Made by a program: the position numbers and the translations under genes
Notes under the pieces: model-generated
Database searches by the model: none
What the model was told of the DNA's origin: nothing
Seen by the model: the letters and a program-made list of their open reading frames with translations, nothing else
In this document: in pieces, positions 1 through 11,319 of the stretch
How the letters are laid out: each line of letters begins with the position of its first letter
Position numbering within the stretch: position 1 is the first letter of the stretch
From: Owenia fusiformis
Lineage: Eukaryota; Annelida; Polychaeta; Sabellida; Oweniidae
DNA: 64,000 nucleotides
Direction of reading: 5' to 3'
Assembly (NCBI GenBank): GCA_903813345.2
Contig: CAIIXF020000011.1
Span: 26,960,166 to 27,024,165, forward strand

Positions 1-754
1 CAAATGTGATTCACGGAAATTGTTGAAACACATTGGATGATCTTAAACAGCTTTCAGTTAGAGATACAAGTTTAAAACCCTACCGTATGACAAAAGGGAC
101 ACTATTCAAGTAGAAAACACATTTCACACTTTCATTGATCATTTTGAAGCATTTTTAACTGTTCAACAGTTCAGGGGTATGTTACCTACACCAACAGTTA
201 GAGGGGGGCCTCTTATGGAAGGAAGTTGCCCCCTGTGACCAGGAATCTGATAACCCCTTCATCAAATATCTTTAAAAAATCAAAAGAAAATCCAATATTC
301 AATGTTTTGAGCCATATATCATTAGAATTGGTCCATGATTTAGGAAGTTATTGACATTTCAAGATCATATAGGGGTATGTTCATGGTTTCACTGGAAAAT
401 GTTTTCGTCTGTGGAAGCTTAGCACATCTCTTTGGATCACAATAACTTTGCAACTAACAAATGTAGGATGCTAGTTTTAAGCCATAATGTGCAAGATTTA
501 AAATTGAACAAAGTCAGAAAATATTAGTTCTTTAAGACTGCAGCTTAAAAAATTCTCAGGGGAAAGGCGTTAAAGGGTTGAAGAATCGCGGATATTGAAA
601 ATCACAATTTGTCCATTTTCAGTAATGTTTGGTTAGGGCTTATAATTTCTGCAAATTTCAAGACTAGGAAAAATGTATGGTACCAACATAAATTTTAGAC
701 CTTCCTCTACATCATGTGAAAATAAAAAATAATTCCTGCAAGTATTAAGGGAAA

Positions 755-795
755 TATGGCCAGTTGCAGGGGTTCACTTTTTTTGGACCACCCTG
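755..795. mobile_element. Right end of a CAGGGTG-type DNA transposon, cut by the window start
   Basis: The sequence GGACCACCCTG followed by TA is the inverted form of the CAGGGTGG terminus seen on complete elements elsewhere here (8350, 14902, 32402). Only this right end is inside the window, so the rest presumably lies before base 1. No coding remnant is visible in bases 1-750. Confidence 0.45.
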
Positions 796-1030
796 TACTA
801 GAAGAATGGGCATTATTACTCTAAAACTGTTCTGCAGGGGGTCTTTCGAAGATTGATAAATTAGCATGGGGCTCAATAGTGTTTAACGGCTAAATATATC
901 AAAAATAAGAAATTTTCAGAAATGTACTCGTTTGATTTTTTTAAAAATCAATATATATTAGCTCTAGAAATCGGCAATATTATTTCACTTTAGTAAAGCG
1001 ATATTGATAGGCATTTATAATGGCAACCAA

Positions 1031-1349
1031 TGGGGAATTTCCAAAATTTAAACGTCATGCTATTGTAACATTCTGGGAATATGGGCTTTATTACTCTAGA
1101 ACTGTTCTGCAGGGGATCTTTTGAAGATTGATAAATCAACATGGAGATCAATGTAAATATGCAACATTTTCGAGAACTGCTATTATCAAATGGGGAATTT
1201 CCCAAATTTAAACGTCATGCTATTGTAACATTCTGGGAATATGGGCTTTATTACTCTAGAACTGTTCTGCAGGGGATCTTTTAAGATTGATAAATCAACA
1301 TGGAGATCAATGTAAATATGCAACATTTTCGAGAACTGCTATTATCAAC
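1031..1349. repeat. Tandem duplication, two 160-bp copies
   Basis: Copy 1 starts TGGGGAATTT at 1031 and copy 2 starts with the same ten bases at 1191. They are nearly identical for their whole length; one clear difference is a short deletion in the GGGGATCTTTT stretch of copy 2. An older, diverged partial copy with the core CTGTTCTGCAGGGG precedes them at about 806-885. The near identity indicates a recent duplication. Confidence 0.85.
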
Positions 1350-1484
1350 TGGGGCCAGTTTTGAACACCACTTTGTTAGATATCAAAAATCTATGTATTA
1401 ATGACACATAGGTAAAAAATTGTGCTTTATATATAGCAAGTGCAATTCAAGGGTTTTATTGCCTTAACTGGCTCCATTATTTCG

Positions 1485-1650
1485 GAATATTGGGTTTCAG
1501 AAAAATGGGTTTCAGTGTGGGTCTCTGAGTATTTGGATTTCGGAGGAATGGGTTTCGGTGTATTGGGTTTCTGAGAATTTGGATTTCGAATTGGGTTTCC
1601 ATTGGGTGTCGGATTAATGGGTTCTGGAGTATTTGGGAACTCCGAAATGG
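1485..1650. repeat. Short degenerate tandem repeat (TTGGGTTTCGGA-like)
   Basis: The motif GGGTTTC or GGATTTC recurs about every 10-20 bases, with interruptions. It is a decayed minisatellite with no coding content. Confidence 0.6.
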
Positions 1651-2208
1651 GGGATGTATTTTATAGAAATCAATTTTTAACTAGAAATGTTCACAAACGA
1701 CGTAAAATGTTGCTCACATTGACGTTTTTTCAAGAAGGATATCTTCGGCTGCAACTTTGTTAAAAAGTTTTTTCGCTTACAAGGTTCGATTAAAATATTC
1801 CGAATGTAATGGCTGAAATCAATCAACAACTTCCATCTGTTACTAAATACTATGACATCATTGTATAGAGACATTTAATAAGTTATTTAAAGCTGTAACA
1901 TGTCTTTGTTGGCTATATCTTTACCTTTTCCAACGATGTTTTTTATAACTGACATAATATCGTTTTTAAAGATTCATTTATCTTGTTTCTTCAAACAAAC
2001 GCATGTCATTCCGACTAGCATATAACTCATTTCCGGAGTCTGTCTGATTGGATTTATCGAACAATCAATCATGACTAGATTGTTTCTCTTGACATGTCTC
2101 TGTTTGTAACCGGTTAGATTGCTTTCAATCTTATCTCAAATGTGTTTTAAGAGAGGCGGAAGGTACATGAAAACTAAAATCATATTTTGATAAATAATGT
2201 GTCGTTAA
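1651..2208. other. No recognisable feature
   Basis: AT-rich sequence. The reading frames are short and have no protein-like composition or splice context. Confidence 0.5.
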
Positions 2209-2336
2209 GCCTTGGTCACATTTGCTCCGATTTTCACTACGGTGCCCGGCCGATTGAGTATTTTGTATAAAATATTGAACAAAACACTCAATCGACCGGG
2301 CGCCGGCCGATGGATCGGAGCAAATGTGACCCAGGC
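2209..2336. mobile_element. Small hairpin MITE-like element
   Basis: The outer arms 2209-2230 and 2315-2336 are inverted copies sharing GGTCACATTTGCTCCGA, with one difference near the end. Inside them a second inverted pair, CCGATTGAG / CTCAATCGACCGG, continues the stem. The whole unit folds into one hairpin with an AT-rich loop. It carries no gene; its size and symmetry are typical of non-autonomous DNA transposons. Confidence 0.65.
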
Positions 2337-2351
2337 ATATCAAAAACGGTA

Positions 2352-2843
2352 ACACCCCAGTCACATTTGTTGTACGGCGACCGTACGTCGACCGCAGATC
2401 AATTAAATCAGTGTATTTCTGCAGCGAGCGTAGAAAAACTACGCTCGCCTTGCGGTCTCCGTACGGCGTATCCAGTTTTTTACAGGCCGCAGAGTCGCCG
2501 TAGAAATTATAACTCGGAGTTATAATATTTGTTCATTTCTGAGGTCCCCGTAGAAATCAACTGGCTCAACAAGATTGAATCATTATTTGTCAATGTTTCG
2601 CGATCACTTTTCATTTGATATTACATCCTAGCACTATGGAGAACATTTATAAATTGTCCCGATGTAAATAAAATGAAAAAAGTATTATTTATCAACAGAA
2701 ATTTAAAATTCACCGTGCGGCTGCCGTGGGAAATGTGACTGTAAAAGTATGAGAGCGCAGAAATTCCACGGCGAGCGTAGAAATGTTACTGGCCGCAGAA
2801 ATGATAGACCACAAGGTCGCCGTAGGAAATATGACTGGGGTGT
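2352..2843. mobile_element. MITE with 18-20-bp terminal inverted repeats and TA flanks
   Basis: The left end ACACCCCAGTCACATTT and right end AAATATGACTGGGGTGT are inverted copies with one mismatch. Each is flanked by TA, consistent with a TA target duplication. The interior has further inverted GC-rich blocks (CTACGCTCGCC, TAGAAAT) but no open frame that looks coding. Confidence 0.7.
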
Positions 2844-2845
2844 TA

Positions 2846-3078
2846 CGATGACCTTCTAGACTATACGACGTTATACGACGTTGCACACCGACCTGGTTCG
2901 ACCTGAACGAACTGCGAATGAGATGGACGTATTGAAGACTGTTTATGAACGAAGTAGCTAATTATTTTAGACATTTTAGACATATTTCCCGACCACAGCC
3001 AGATTGAGCCCGTTTTACGACTTTTTCGTAGAACTGGCAAGAACGGGTAAGAACTAGTTTGGTGTGATAGGGGGGTTA
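2846..3078. mobile_element. Truncated copy of the TIR element found complete at 37.3 kb
   Basis: In inverted orientation this matches bases about 37302-37525. The shared blocks include AACGGGTAAGAACTAGTTTG, CGACCACAGCC and GACGTTGCACACCGAC. The GGTGTGATAG end is intact. The other end stops exactly where the MITE at 2352-2843 finishes. Confidence 0.75.
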
Positions 3079-4764
3079 AACTATATGTACATGATCAGAA
3101 TTGGTCGCAATAAAGAAATATATATATTAATAGAGAGTAGGACCAACATTTGATAGGACCACCTACCCTACCCTTTTACACTGGTCTGCATAGGGTGAAT
3201 GTACTGCTTCAATTAATCTGATTGTAAAGTCAATTTAGTCCATTCTATTTGCAAATTGACATAATGAAATGTCTTACTCCACGCTAATTGAGAAGTAGAC
3301 AGATCTACAATTTCTCTGAGTACTACAAATACTGTACGTTTAATACTTACTTCGTTTTAGTCGGGATTTCTAAGGCTGGTGGAGTGAAGGTGCAATGAGG
3401 CAAAAATGTTTCCTTCGTGACGCAAAGTATTAGGTGGAGAACTGTACACAGGCCAAAAAGGGCACCCAGTTTTCCTCAAACGTTTGTAAAGATGATGACA
3501 TTCGTCAAAAGGGTTATCAATATAACCGAATAGACCTAGTCATAAACCAGCGGAACCCCGTCTCCCCTGTAACAACCATATTGTGTAGAATGCCATCTTT
3601 ATGAAACATGAAGATAAAATAACAATACATAATGAGCATTTGACGCAAATCAGACACGTTACAATCGAAATATATATCATTTTTCAAAGACAACGGACTA
3701 GATTTAATGTATGATAAGTATTACTAATTCCAAAAGATCCGAGTAGGCATACTTCGTGTGCTCGATGGAGTCTCCCAAAAGGTAAATGAGTACCACAAGA
3801 TACCATACATCCTAGCTCTGTAGATGATTCTGCTGTACCATAGGTGAGTGATAAGCTAAATTTAACAGTTAGTGTCTACGTTTCAAACAAATGACTTATT
3901 CACCTGGAAAAGGAACGCATGTTTAAAAATAATTCTTGGGAAGGAACCGGAGTTTGTAAGGGGCCGGAGCAGATCAATGGCATCAAATACTATTTTTAGA
4001 TATTTCTATTTTAAACAAGCGGCGATGCATCGGTTTATGAATAATAATTGTTTGCTCTGTATTTAGACCATCTTGAATATCTATCAGAAGCCTTCTTCTA
4101 AATGTAGTAAAACATTAAAATAGAAAAATACAGAGTGTTGTACGTCTGTGCCTTTATTCAATTGTTATATTTTAATTGGATTGGGCTTCCAATTAAATCC
4201 ATGCATGTAGAAGGGTAATAGGTTTGTCTATATTGTTTTGTCTAAGATAGTACTAAGGTAGCTTTAAATTAAAAACTATTTTGTGTGAAATGTAATTATA
4301 TTTATTTGTAAAAAGTCTTGAACTGGTGTCTTCCTAAAATCAAAAGTTTCAATCCCGTGAATCATACGGGACAGTTGTAGAAGCTTATATATTACTTTAT
4401 GATATAGCTGTATATTCCCATACTTTTATCATGGTATATAAGTGATTTTGTCACTTCCACAGGTATCCTCATTTGACGATCTTTCCAAGGTTATCAATGA
4501 CTGATATAAGTGATAGCCAAAGAAACGAGTCCATGGTCGACTTGATTCATGTTATCATAGTCTGCAGCCCAAATAATACTTGTCACAAATGACGCCATTA
4601 CCATGAATTGACATTGTTTAGGATGATTAGGATGAGCAGTCAAGAGAAGTAACATTTCAAATTGCTTGCTGTCATTGTACCATTGGTGATCAGAACGACT
4701 TCTTTGTGCTGTATATGTCAAAAGTAATCACGAAAGGAAAGGAGTTCGTTTGAAAACACATGAT
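3079..4764. other. No recognisable feature
   Basis: AT-rich non-coding sequence lying downstream of the minus-strand gene that ends at 4892. No conserved protein segment, RNA gene or clear repeat was recognised. Confidence 0.5.
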
Positions 4765-4770
4765 TTTATT
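4765..4770 (-). terminator. Candidate poly(A) signal of the minus-strand gene
   Basis: TTTATT on the + strand reads AATAAA on the minus strand. It lies about 120 nt after the stop codon at 4892-4894, a normal distance for a compact 3' UTR. Confidence 0.55.
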
Positions 4771-4891
4771 AGATCCTGCGTTTCGACAATCAATATGCTC
4801 ATTGCGATTACTCTACATGAGATCGTTTCGTTGATTCAAAATCAAACTCTAGGGTATCACTCTGAGGTATAATAGGATATAGCTACATGGG

Positions 4892-6076
4892 TCACAGGAT
4901 AATGCCATTCGATTTGATGTCGTTTAAATTGACAACAGGATATTTTTTCTTATACTCCACTATTTTACATTCAACCTTTGCAGCACGACCAGTGTTGATT
5001 TTCTTTTTTCGTTCAATAGTATTTTTAGCTTTTGTTTCAGCATATGTCTCCTTGAATGCATTGTCAGTCTGGTTACTTTCATGTTTCATTTTTTTCATTA
5101 CGGTAGCCGTTGCTCTTGCCTGATTTACCAGAATCGTGAATTCCGATTTCCTTGCGTGTACAGCGGGACGCCGAGACCGAGATCTTGTTCGTGGTGATTG
5201 CTCAGATTCATTATTTATATCATAGTCGTTATTGTTTTCATAAGCAGCATTTTCCAGATTTGAATTAAAGTCAATTCGTGTACATGCATCTGGGCTCAGG
5301 ACCTGTGAGCTTTTTGTCCTCCTGAGCTCTGAAGAGGAAGAATTTGCAGAACCTGTTTTTATATAACTAGAAAATGGGCGCTGTGGAATATTCAAATCTG
5401 ACTTAATCTTGCTCCATGCTGACTTGGTCGATCCACGCGGCCCAAGTCCTCGCCTTGCCATAGATTCGGCTGGTGTTATGACACTCTCTCTCCTTGTGTT
5501 TAAAAGTCCATTCGCGAATGCATTGATTGAACTGTCTGCAGTTTTAGCCATGTTCCATTCATTACTAAGTCTTTGGCCAGGTGACGACACTGGCCGTCGA
5601 TCTGCCTCAATCTTTCTCTCTGTAAAATCCTCAATGTCACTATCAATACTAGCAACCTCTTCACTTGAATATCCCTGCTGATTTGACTCCAATGATAAAA
5701 CCACAGCGCTATCGGTGTCTGTATTTCGCCTGGCAGATAAACGCTCCTGAGCAAGAATTGACGTTTTTCTAGATCTGCCGACTCTGCGACTCCCTACCCG
5801 CTCGCCATATTGAAAAATTGTTGGTTTCTCTCCGGGCAATTCATAACTCTCATCAGGGGCTAGACCCAGTGGGCTGACGCCACTGCTGTGATGAATGTAT
5901 GTCAATTGATTGTTTAATCGTCGTATGTCTCTATTTGCAAGATTAATGTGACCGATTCTTTCCTTGTCCATAAGTACTACTCTCTTCTTCAGACGCATAC
6001 CCTCGATTGTGTTGATCTTCTGCGCCCTACGGACCCTCAAAGAGTTATAATTTGGAGCTTCCTTTGTACCAGGCAT
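4892..6076 (-). CDS. Unrecognised basic, serine-rich protein, 394 aa, one exon
   Basis: I do not recognise this protein. The frame stays open for 395 codons, far beyond chance in DNA this AT-rich, and its composition is protein-like. I chose the ATG at 6076 because the codon at 6085 is TTG and an in-frame TAA lies just upstream. Residues about 10-60 are rich in Arg/Lys and aliphatics (RVRRAQKINT, MRLKKRVVLMDKERIGHINL) and look helical. The middle is Ser/Asp/Glu/Arg-rich and probably disordered. Near residue 300 is an RTRSRSRRP basic patch that could act as a nuclear localisation signal. The last quarter is lysine-rich and probably helical. There are only two cysteines and no signal peptide or membrane segment, so a cytoplasmic or nuclear protein is most likely. 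It may be a lineage-restricted or fast-evolving gene. A possible 5' exon lies at 6365-6536 and a poly(A) signal at 4770-4765. Confidence 0.75.
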   Translation of the reverse strand: MPGTKEAPNYNSLRVRRAQKINTIEGMRLKKRVVLMDKERIGHINLANRDIRRLNNQLTYIHHSSGVSPLGLAPDESYELPGEKPTIFQYGERVGSRRVGRSRKTSILAQERLSARRNTDTDSAVVLSLESNQQGYSSEEVASIDSDIEDFTERKIEADRRPVSSPGQRLSNEWNMAKTADSSINAFANGLLNTRRESVITPAESMARRGLGPRGSTKSAWSKIKSDLNIPQRPFSSYIKTGSANSSSSELRRTKSSQVLSPDACTRIDFNSNLENAAYENNNDYDINNESEQSPRTRSRSRRPAVHARKSEFTILVNQARATATVMKKMKHESNQTDNAFKETYAETKAKNTIERKKKINTGRAAKVECKIVEYKKKYPVVNLNDIKSNGIIL

Positions 6077-6364
6077 TTTGAACAATATCCTTAACTTTTG
6101 TACTTTTTAATGCTCTTGATGTTCTTGATAAGGACATGTAATCAACCTGGAATGATAATTTTAGGATAAAGTCGACACAACCAACATTTTTTGAAGTTTT
6201 GAAACGTTGAATATTGTGTTAATACTTTGAGTTTCAAAATTTTATAAATTCAAATTGTTCGTTAAACACTCCATTAATGTATTTATCAATAAACCCCAAA
6301 GCTCATTTCGACATAATCATGAAGAATATTTATAAATAAGTTAAAGTAGTTTTCAAGTACTTAC

Positions 6365-6536
6365 CATTGACCATGGCCTGTAGTATATCAACACGACCTT
6401 TATTACTGCGAATATCCACTGCTTCAGATGTTGCTATTATTTCAAAGACTTTATCTCTTGGAACAACAATCATTTGTGTAAGTGTTTTGAAACTTTTGGA
6501 ATAAAACTTCATGAAATTGATTTTTCTTCCCAGCAT
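6365..6536 (-). other. Possible spliced upstream exon of the minus-strand gene
   Basis: On the minus strand an open frame (MLGRKINFMKF, then VPRDKVFEIIATSE) runs into a good donor, AATG|GTAAGTAC, with GT at 6364-6363. A good acceptor, TTCCAG|GTTG, lies at 6148-6147, giving a 218-bp intron ahead of the 394-aa reading frame. Joining these two sites in the visible frame gives GGT then TGA, so the exon would not fuse to the downstream protein. It may be 5' UTR with a spliced upstream ORF, belong to another isoform, or be coincidental. The splice sites are seen; the exon assignment is inferred. Confidence 0.35.
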
Positions 6537-7796
6537 ACATTTTGAAGAGTCATTAAGACATCAAGTTGATAAATGGACGTGATTCTTGCCTTTTGACAAG
6601 TGTTAATTCGTTATTTATTCTATACGTACCCTATACGTATAATAAAAACACTCTGTATTGTTGAACCTGTTATCATAATATATTCATGAATTATTTTCTC
6701 AATGTAACTTGATGTTGATCTCCAACGATCTGTTATGTATCGTGTAATCCAAAACAGTATAGTGTTATTTTAAACAATTTTCTTTAGACTTTCTTGAACG
6801 TATTCCTTTTTGCCAAATGTTTACTACATATTTGACTTCAATGAAGGACCAATGGACGGGTTTAATAGTGAGGTGAATAAAAGAACACATACGGGTCAAT
6901 AGCGAAAGCAGCGCCTCAAAACTTAATCAATTCCGTGCCATTGAAGATACCAATATACTTATGATTATACCACAATGATTTATAGAAAATTATTTGTAGT
7001 ATTTTACGAGATTACCAGCTTAAACCAATATGTAGTCATCACTACAAATCCTTGTTAAAACGACAAACATGTAATTCTACTTTAATCTGTTTAGTTGGAC
7101 ATACATATGCTATGATGTTTTCAATAGTAAGTCCCCGATAATCAGTTGATGCATTTGACAGTGAGTGATATGCAGTCGTGATAAGATAAATCTATCAAGT
7201 ATGTCGGAAAATTTACGATACATGCACCACACATGCATATTCTTCCCAGGTATTAATAAACAAATGTTTCAAACCTGTCAACTTTGATAATCTAGTTCAA
7301 AATGGATTGTTTATATAGAAGTGCAGTCAGATTACCTTTGTAAGGTATTCAAGCGTTCAAGTGCAGTCTGTCAAGTGGACTTATCGTTGACTATAATTGT
7401 GTAAATCGGATTCATTTTCAAAATCAAAAAGTCAAAATTATAAAATGGTTACACAGGCATTAAGTACACATTAAAGTACACATTAAAGAAGTACTTTTAA
7501 GGATTTTTCAATGTCATAATCGTGAAGGAATTGACACGACGAATACAATGTTGACATAATGCGATTATGATTTCTGAATTTCTTTGACATCAGTTTTCTG
7601 TTCCTGTAATCGTTAATACTGAGAAACAAGGACAACATCTCAGTCAAAAGATTGTTAGTAAATATAGCCGATATGTGTATTTCAAATCCGTAAATTGCCA
7701 ACAACGCAACTTACATATTCAATGAAAAAAAGATGTCACTACTTTTGTAAACTTTTATCCCTAACCTGTTACTGGTGCTCAAGGATTATATACTTA
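6537..7796. other. No recognisable feature
   Basis: AT-rich. It may include promoter sequence of the minus-strand gene, but I see no TATA box, conserved exon or repeat strong enough to name. Confidence 0.45.
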
Positions 7797-7921
7797 TAAG
7801 GGAGTTTAAGCTTGCATTTACAATCGAAATGCCAACCTGACCAATCGCCCATGTACATGCATCGCTTAAACAATTCCCGTTCACGTTTAGGTTGTGAAAA
7901 ACAGTGCATGCTTAAACTCCT
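7797..7921. mobile_element. Small inverted-repeat element (MITE-like)
   Basis: AAGGGAGTTTAAGCTTGCAT at the left is mirrored by GCATGCTTAAACTCCTT at the right, about 90 bp apart. There is no coding content. The TTTAAGC ends resemble those of the elements at 44985 and 59340, but the interiors differ. Confidence 0.5.
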
Positions 7922-8349
7922 TATTTTATATTCGGGTTGTATCCATTTATAGGATCTAGGTGATATCTGTTAAGAATTAAGTACAATGGAGAAATCTGAG
8001 CTCTACCCAGTCTCAACCTTAAATTTTAAAAAGCTCAAGAAGAAAACATTATAGTGGCAATTCGATTTTGACCAATGAGACGATGAAATTAGATCATTAC
8101 TGGAGACTTGAAGTTAAACGTCAATAGCTATCAGCAGTAGGTGTAAAAAGTGTGCTTCTAATTACTCAGATGCGAGTAGGTAGTTACCAGTTTCGCCACC
8201 AGGTGGCTGATTCGGGGGAAATAACATGGCAGGGTATTACAAAATTCCCTTAAACCTGAATATTCATCAGTTTTAGTGGTCCACTTTTCATATTACCCTT
8301 ATGTATGTGATAGACATACCAATTAGAATATGTCCAGTAAAAGAAAATA

Positions 8350-9264
8350 CAGGGTGTTCAAAAAAAACGCAACCCGAAGAAATCGCTATATCTTGAAAAA
8401 TACTGGTTCAATTATGTTCATATTTTCAGGAAATAAAGAAGAGACTGTGTATGTACAGCCCCTGCTGTTACTTAGTTGTAAAATATGATATCTTGGACAC
8501 TTGCTCAAAAGACAGTTGTACTAGCAAAATACGAAAACCGTGAATGGAAAATCACTATATCTTGGAAAATACTAATTCAATTATGTTCATTTTTTCAGGA
8601 AAAGAAAGAAGAGACTGTGTATGTATAGCTCCTGTTGTCAGTAAGTTGTAAAACATGATGCCTTGGACACCTGCTCAAATGACAGATGTACTAGGAAAAT
8701 ATGAAAACGCAGTCAGAGGTGACTGCCTCAGCAATAAAACTAAATAACTTTCTAACCATGGTGTTTTGGCACTTCAGATTTGGCACAAATTATCCTCATT
8801 CAATGTGTGATGAATTTGTGGAGTTTCATCAAAATCACCCAAGGGACTTTACAGTCATGGTCAAAATGGCTTCTTCAGTCTCCCTGAACCAGGGCGTTTG
8901 ACTGCGATTTGAAAGCATTTCAACCATAACTGTAAAGTCCCTGAAGTGATTTTGATTTCACCTTACAGATTTACCATACAGTGAATGAAGATGATTTGTG
9001 CCAAATTTGAAGAGCCAAAACACTATGGTAAGAAGTTATTTAATTTTTTTGCGGTTGCAGTCACCCCTGACTGTATTTTTCGTATTTTCCTAGTACAACT
9101 GTCTTTTGAGCAATTGTCCAAGGCATCATGTTTTACAACTAACCATTTACAGGAGCTGTACATACACAGTCTCTTCTTTATTTCCTGAAAATATGAACAT
9201 AATTGAACCAGTATTTTTCAAGATACAGCGATTTCTTCGGGTTGCGTTTTTTTTGAACACCCTG
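8350..9264. mobile_element. 915-bp foldback DNA transposon, CAGGGTGTTC ends, TA target site
   Basis: The left end CAGGGTGTTC and right end GAACACCCTG are inverted copies flanked by TA on both sides (8348-8349 and 9265-9266). The pairing extends far inward: the arms share TTCAATTATGTTCAT, GAGACTGTGTATGTA, AGGGACTTTACAGT and others, so nearly the whole unit folds back on itself. The left arm additionally contains a direct duplication: 8368-8530 is repeated at about 8543-8710. TA targets point to the Tc1/mariner (IS630) superfamily. No transposase is present, so it is non-autonomous. Reading frames inside it are artefacts of the repeat. Confidence 0.85.
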
Positions 9265-9774
9265 TATTATCTGCCCAACACAAGAAAAGATATTTCACTT
9301 TTTGTGGATTTACAACATGGGGTCTATGGGGAATCTCCCCGACCTAGAAGTCACATTTTCAAAGAAAATTAAATTTCAAAAGTTGATAAACTCTTTTCAA
9401 AACCACATTTCTAGATGTAACTTTACATGTAGATTCCAAATATGACATCAGTTTGACCGAATTTTTGATGACGTAAATCAAGATTATTTCTACTCGCATC
9501 TAGGATATTGAAAACACCTAGGGAGTGAGACAACATCATAGAGGTGATGAATTAAATGTTGAGCAATACTAGCTATGTTGACAGATTGACATTTGTCAGA
9601 TTAATACATAAAGCGAACACTCCATTTCTTCAATTAATGTTAAGCTCTCATTTTCTTTTATTAAAAGTTAAAATGCCAAAGTGGATCATCAAATCTTAGA
9701 AGGGAAATGGATCAATTTTAAATAATTTTGATTTTGAATTTCATAATCTACAAAATATTGAAGCGGCACGAAAA

Positions 9775-9960
9775 TATAGCTGAGTGGTACGTAGTGTGGG
9801 AACTCGATGCGCGAATGGATAAGTAAGATCAAAAGAGAGGAACTGGTGGTTCGCGACTAAGGACCAATATATGCGTTGTGAGAACGTGGTCCGGGTGGAA
9901 GGGACGTTGTCAGCGAGGTGGGAACCGATGATCGTGTGAGTCGAAGTCTTGGAGCCTGCA
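9775..9960. repeat. G-rich segment, possibly a tRNA-derived SINE head
   Basis: This 180-bp block is markedly richer in G than its surroundings. TAGCTGAGTGGT fits a tRNA A box well, and GGTTCGCGAC about 70 bp later loosely fits a B box. No complete cloverleaf can be drawn, so a tRNA-like SINE remnant or an unrelated repeat is more likely than a tRNA gene. Confidence 0.25.
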
Positions 9961-9964
9961 TTCG

Positions 9965-11172
9965 GGGCTTCGCTGCATTATAATTGTTCTTTTATCATAT
10001 CCAAATCTATATTAAATCAAATTTGAGAACGTAAGATGACATTTACGCATTGACAGTCCATTGTTAATCTGCGATACACAAAATAGAAAACATGCAAAAG
10101 CTAACTAGTATTCTAACAACAATAATCTATGTTGCCTCATCACGAACTGCAACGGAATGTTATAACAAAGAGTACCCATACCCCCTCCTGGTTAAGGAGC
10201 TTTAATCTACTTAACTGATTAATTCTATAGATGACCAAAAATTGACTTATCGTGTTTAGTAGAAAAACACTAGAGACATTTTACATGTTTCGATTACTAT
10301 ATGACCCCTTGATATTTATAATCATGCTCCAGGCGCAGAATGTTAAATCCTGTTATATGTGAAATGACTTTAAATTCATATTTTGCATTTTTATTATTGC
10401 ATTGAACTAACCGATTTCCTTGTGTTTACTTTTGGAATGTGATTATGGAATGTACCTTGCAAATGAAGTAGGTGGTAGAAAAAAGAATGAGTGACTTAGA
10501 AAATGTACTAGAAACACTTATATTAATGAACTGCTATTTGGTAACATGCATTAATTATGTGTTTGTGAAATAAAAGGAAACATTCACAAAAAGTCACTAT
10601 ATAATATATCAAATACGAAAGGTGGGGCTTTGTTGGCACATTTCGTAATATGCTATAAAAGCAAAATATTATATACTTTATAGAGAAGTCATATACATGC
10701 ATGTGCATTTATAACATTCCATATGGAATGTAGAAATCGCATATTATAGAAGTGCTGTAGCTATGAACAGTTGTCGTTAAAGAATATTCGAACGGAACGT
10801 TAATCATCATGCGACTGGACTACTCTATAAGACTTTAGACTCATTTTAACATTGAGCTTGCCATTATAAATTTTATAGCAAGATTATATCCATGTCGATC
10901 GGCATATTTGGTCAGTTCTTCTCAAGAACAAGAGTATAATTATTTTTAACTGTAACAAACTGACTAATCAATTCAATAATGAAGAGTAATACAATGATAA
11001 AACAAACGCATTGTTTGAGAAGTCTATTTGTAAATACTATGCAGGTTTATTTAGCGAAACGTTTGAGGATTGTTGTTGTAATTACAATAATTATTGGATA
11101 GCATATTAAATAGTTATCATAGCTAATACAAAATGTTTTTCCATACAATGTTAGTTATTGTCATCACTGGTA

Positions 11173-11173
<1 letters not shown>
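9965..11173. other. No recognisable feature
   Basis: AT-rich intergenic sequence. The reading frames here are short and lack protein-like composition. Confidence 0.5.

Positions 11174-11202
<29 letters not shown>
11174..11202. repeat. Poly-G tract, 29 G
   Basis: An uninterrupted run of G, followed by CGAGGGGG. It can form G-quadruplexes on the + strand, and its exact length in the assembly is unreliable. The proline-rich minus-strand reading frame here is an artefact. Confidence 0.9.
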
Positions 11203-11203
<1 letters not shown>

Positions 11204-11319
11204 GAGGGGGTGCATCATGGGGAGACATAATATGATACTTACATTTTTCGTGAATTAATGAAATATCGATAAAGGTTTTCGAGTGTTCAGTAGATCGTTT
11301 CTTTAGCGTTAAGAAATAG

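Noticed and set aside
5409-5754. Frames on both strands within the minus-strand gene
   Set aside because: They are shadows of the 394-codon frame and lack independent support.
9775-9960. Functional tRNA gene
   Set aside because: An A-box-like motif is present, but no cloverleaf with acceptor and anticodon stems can be drawn.
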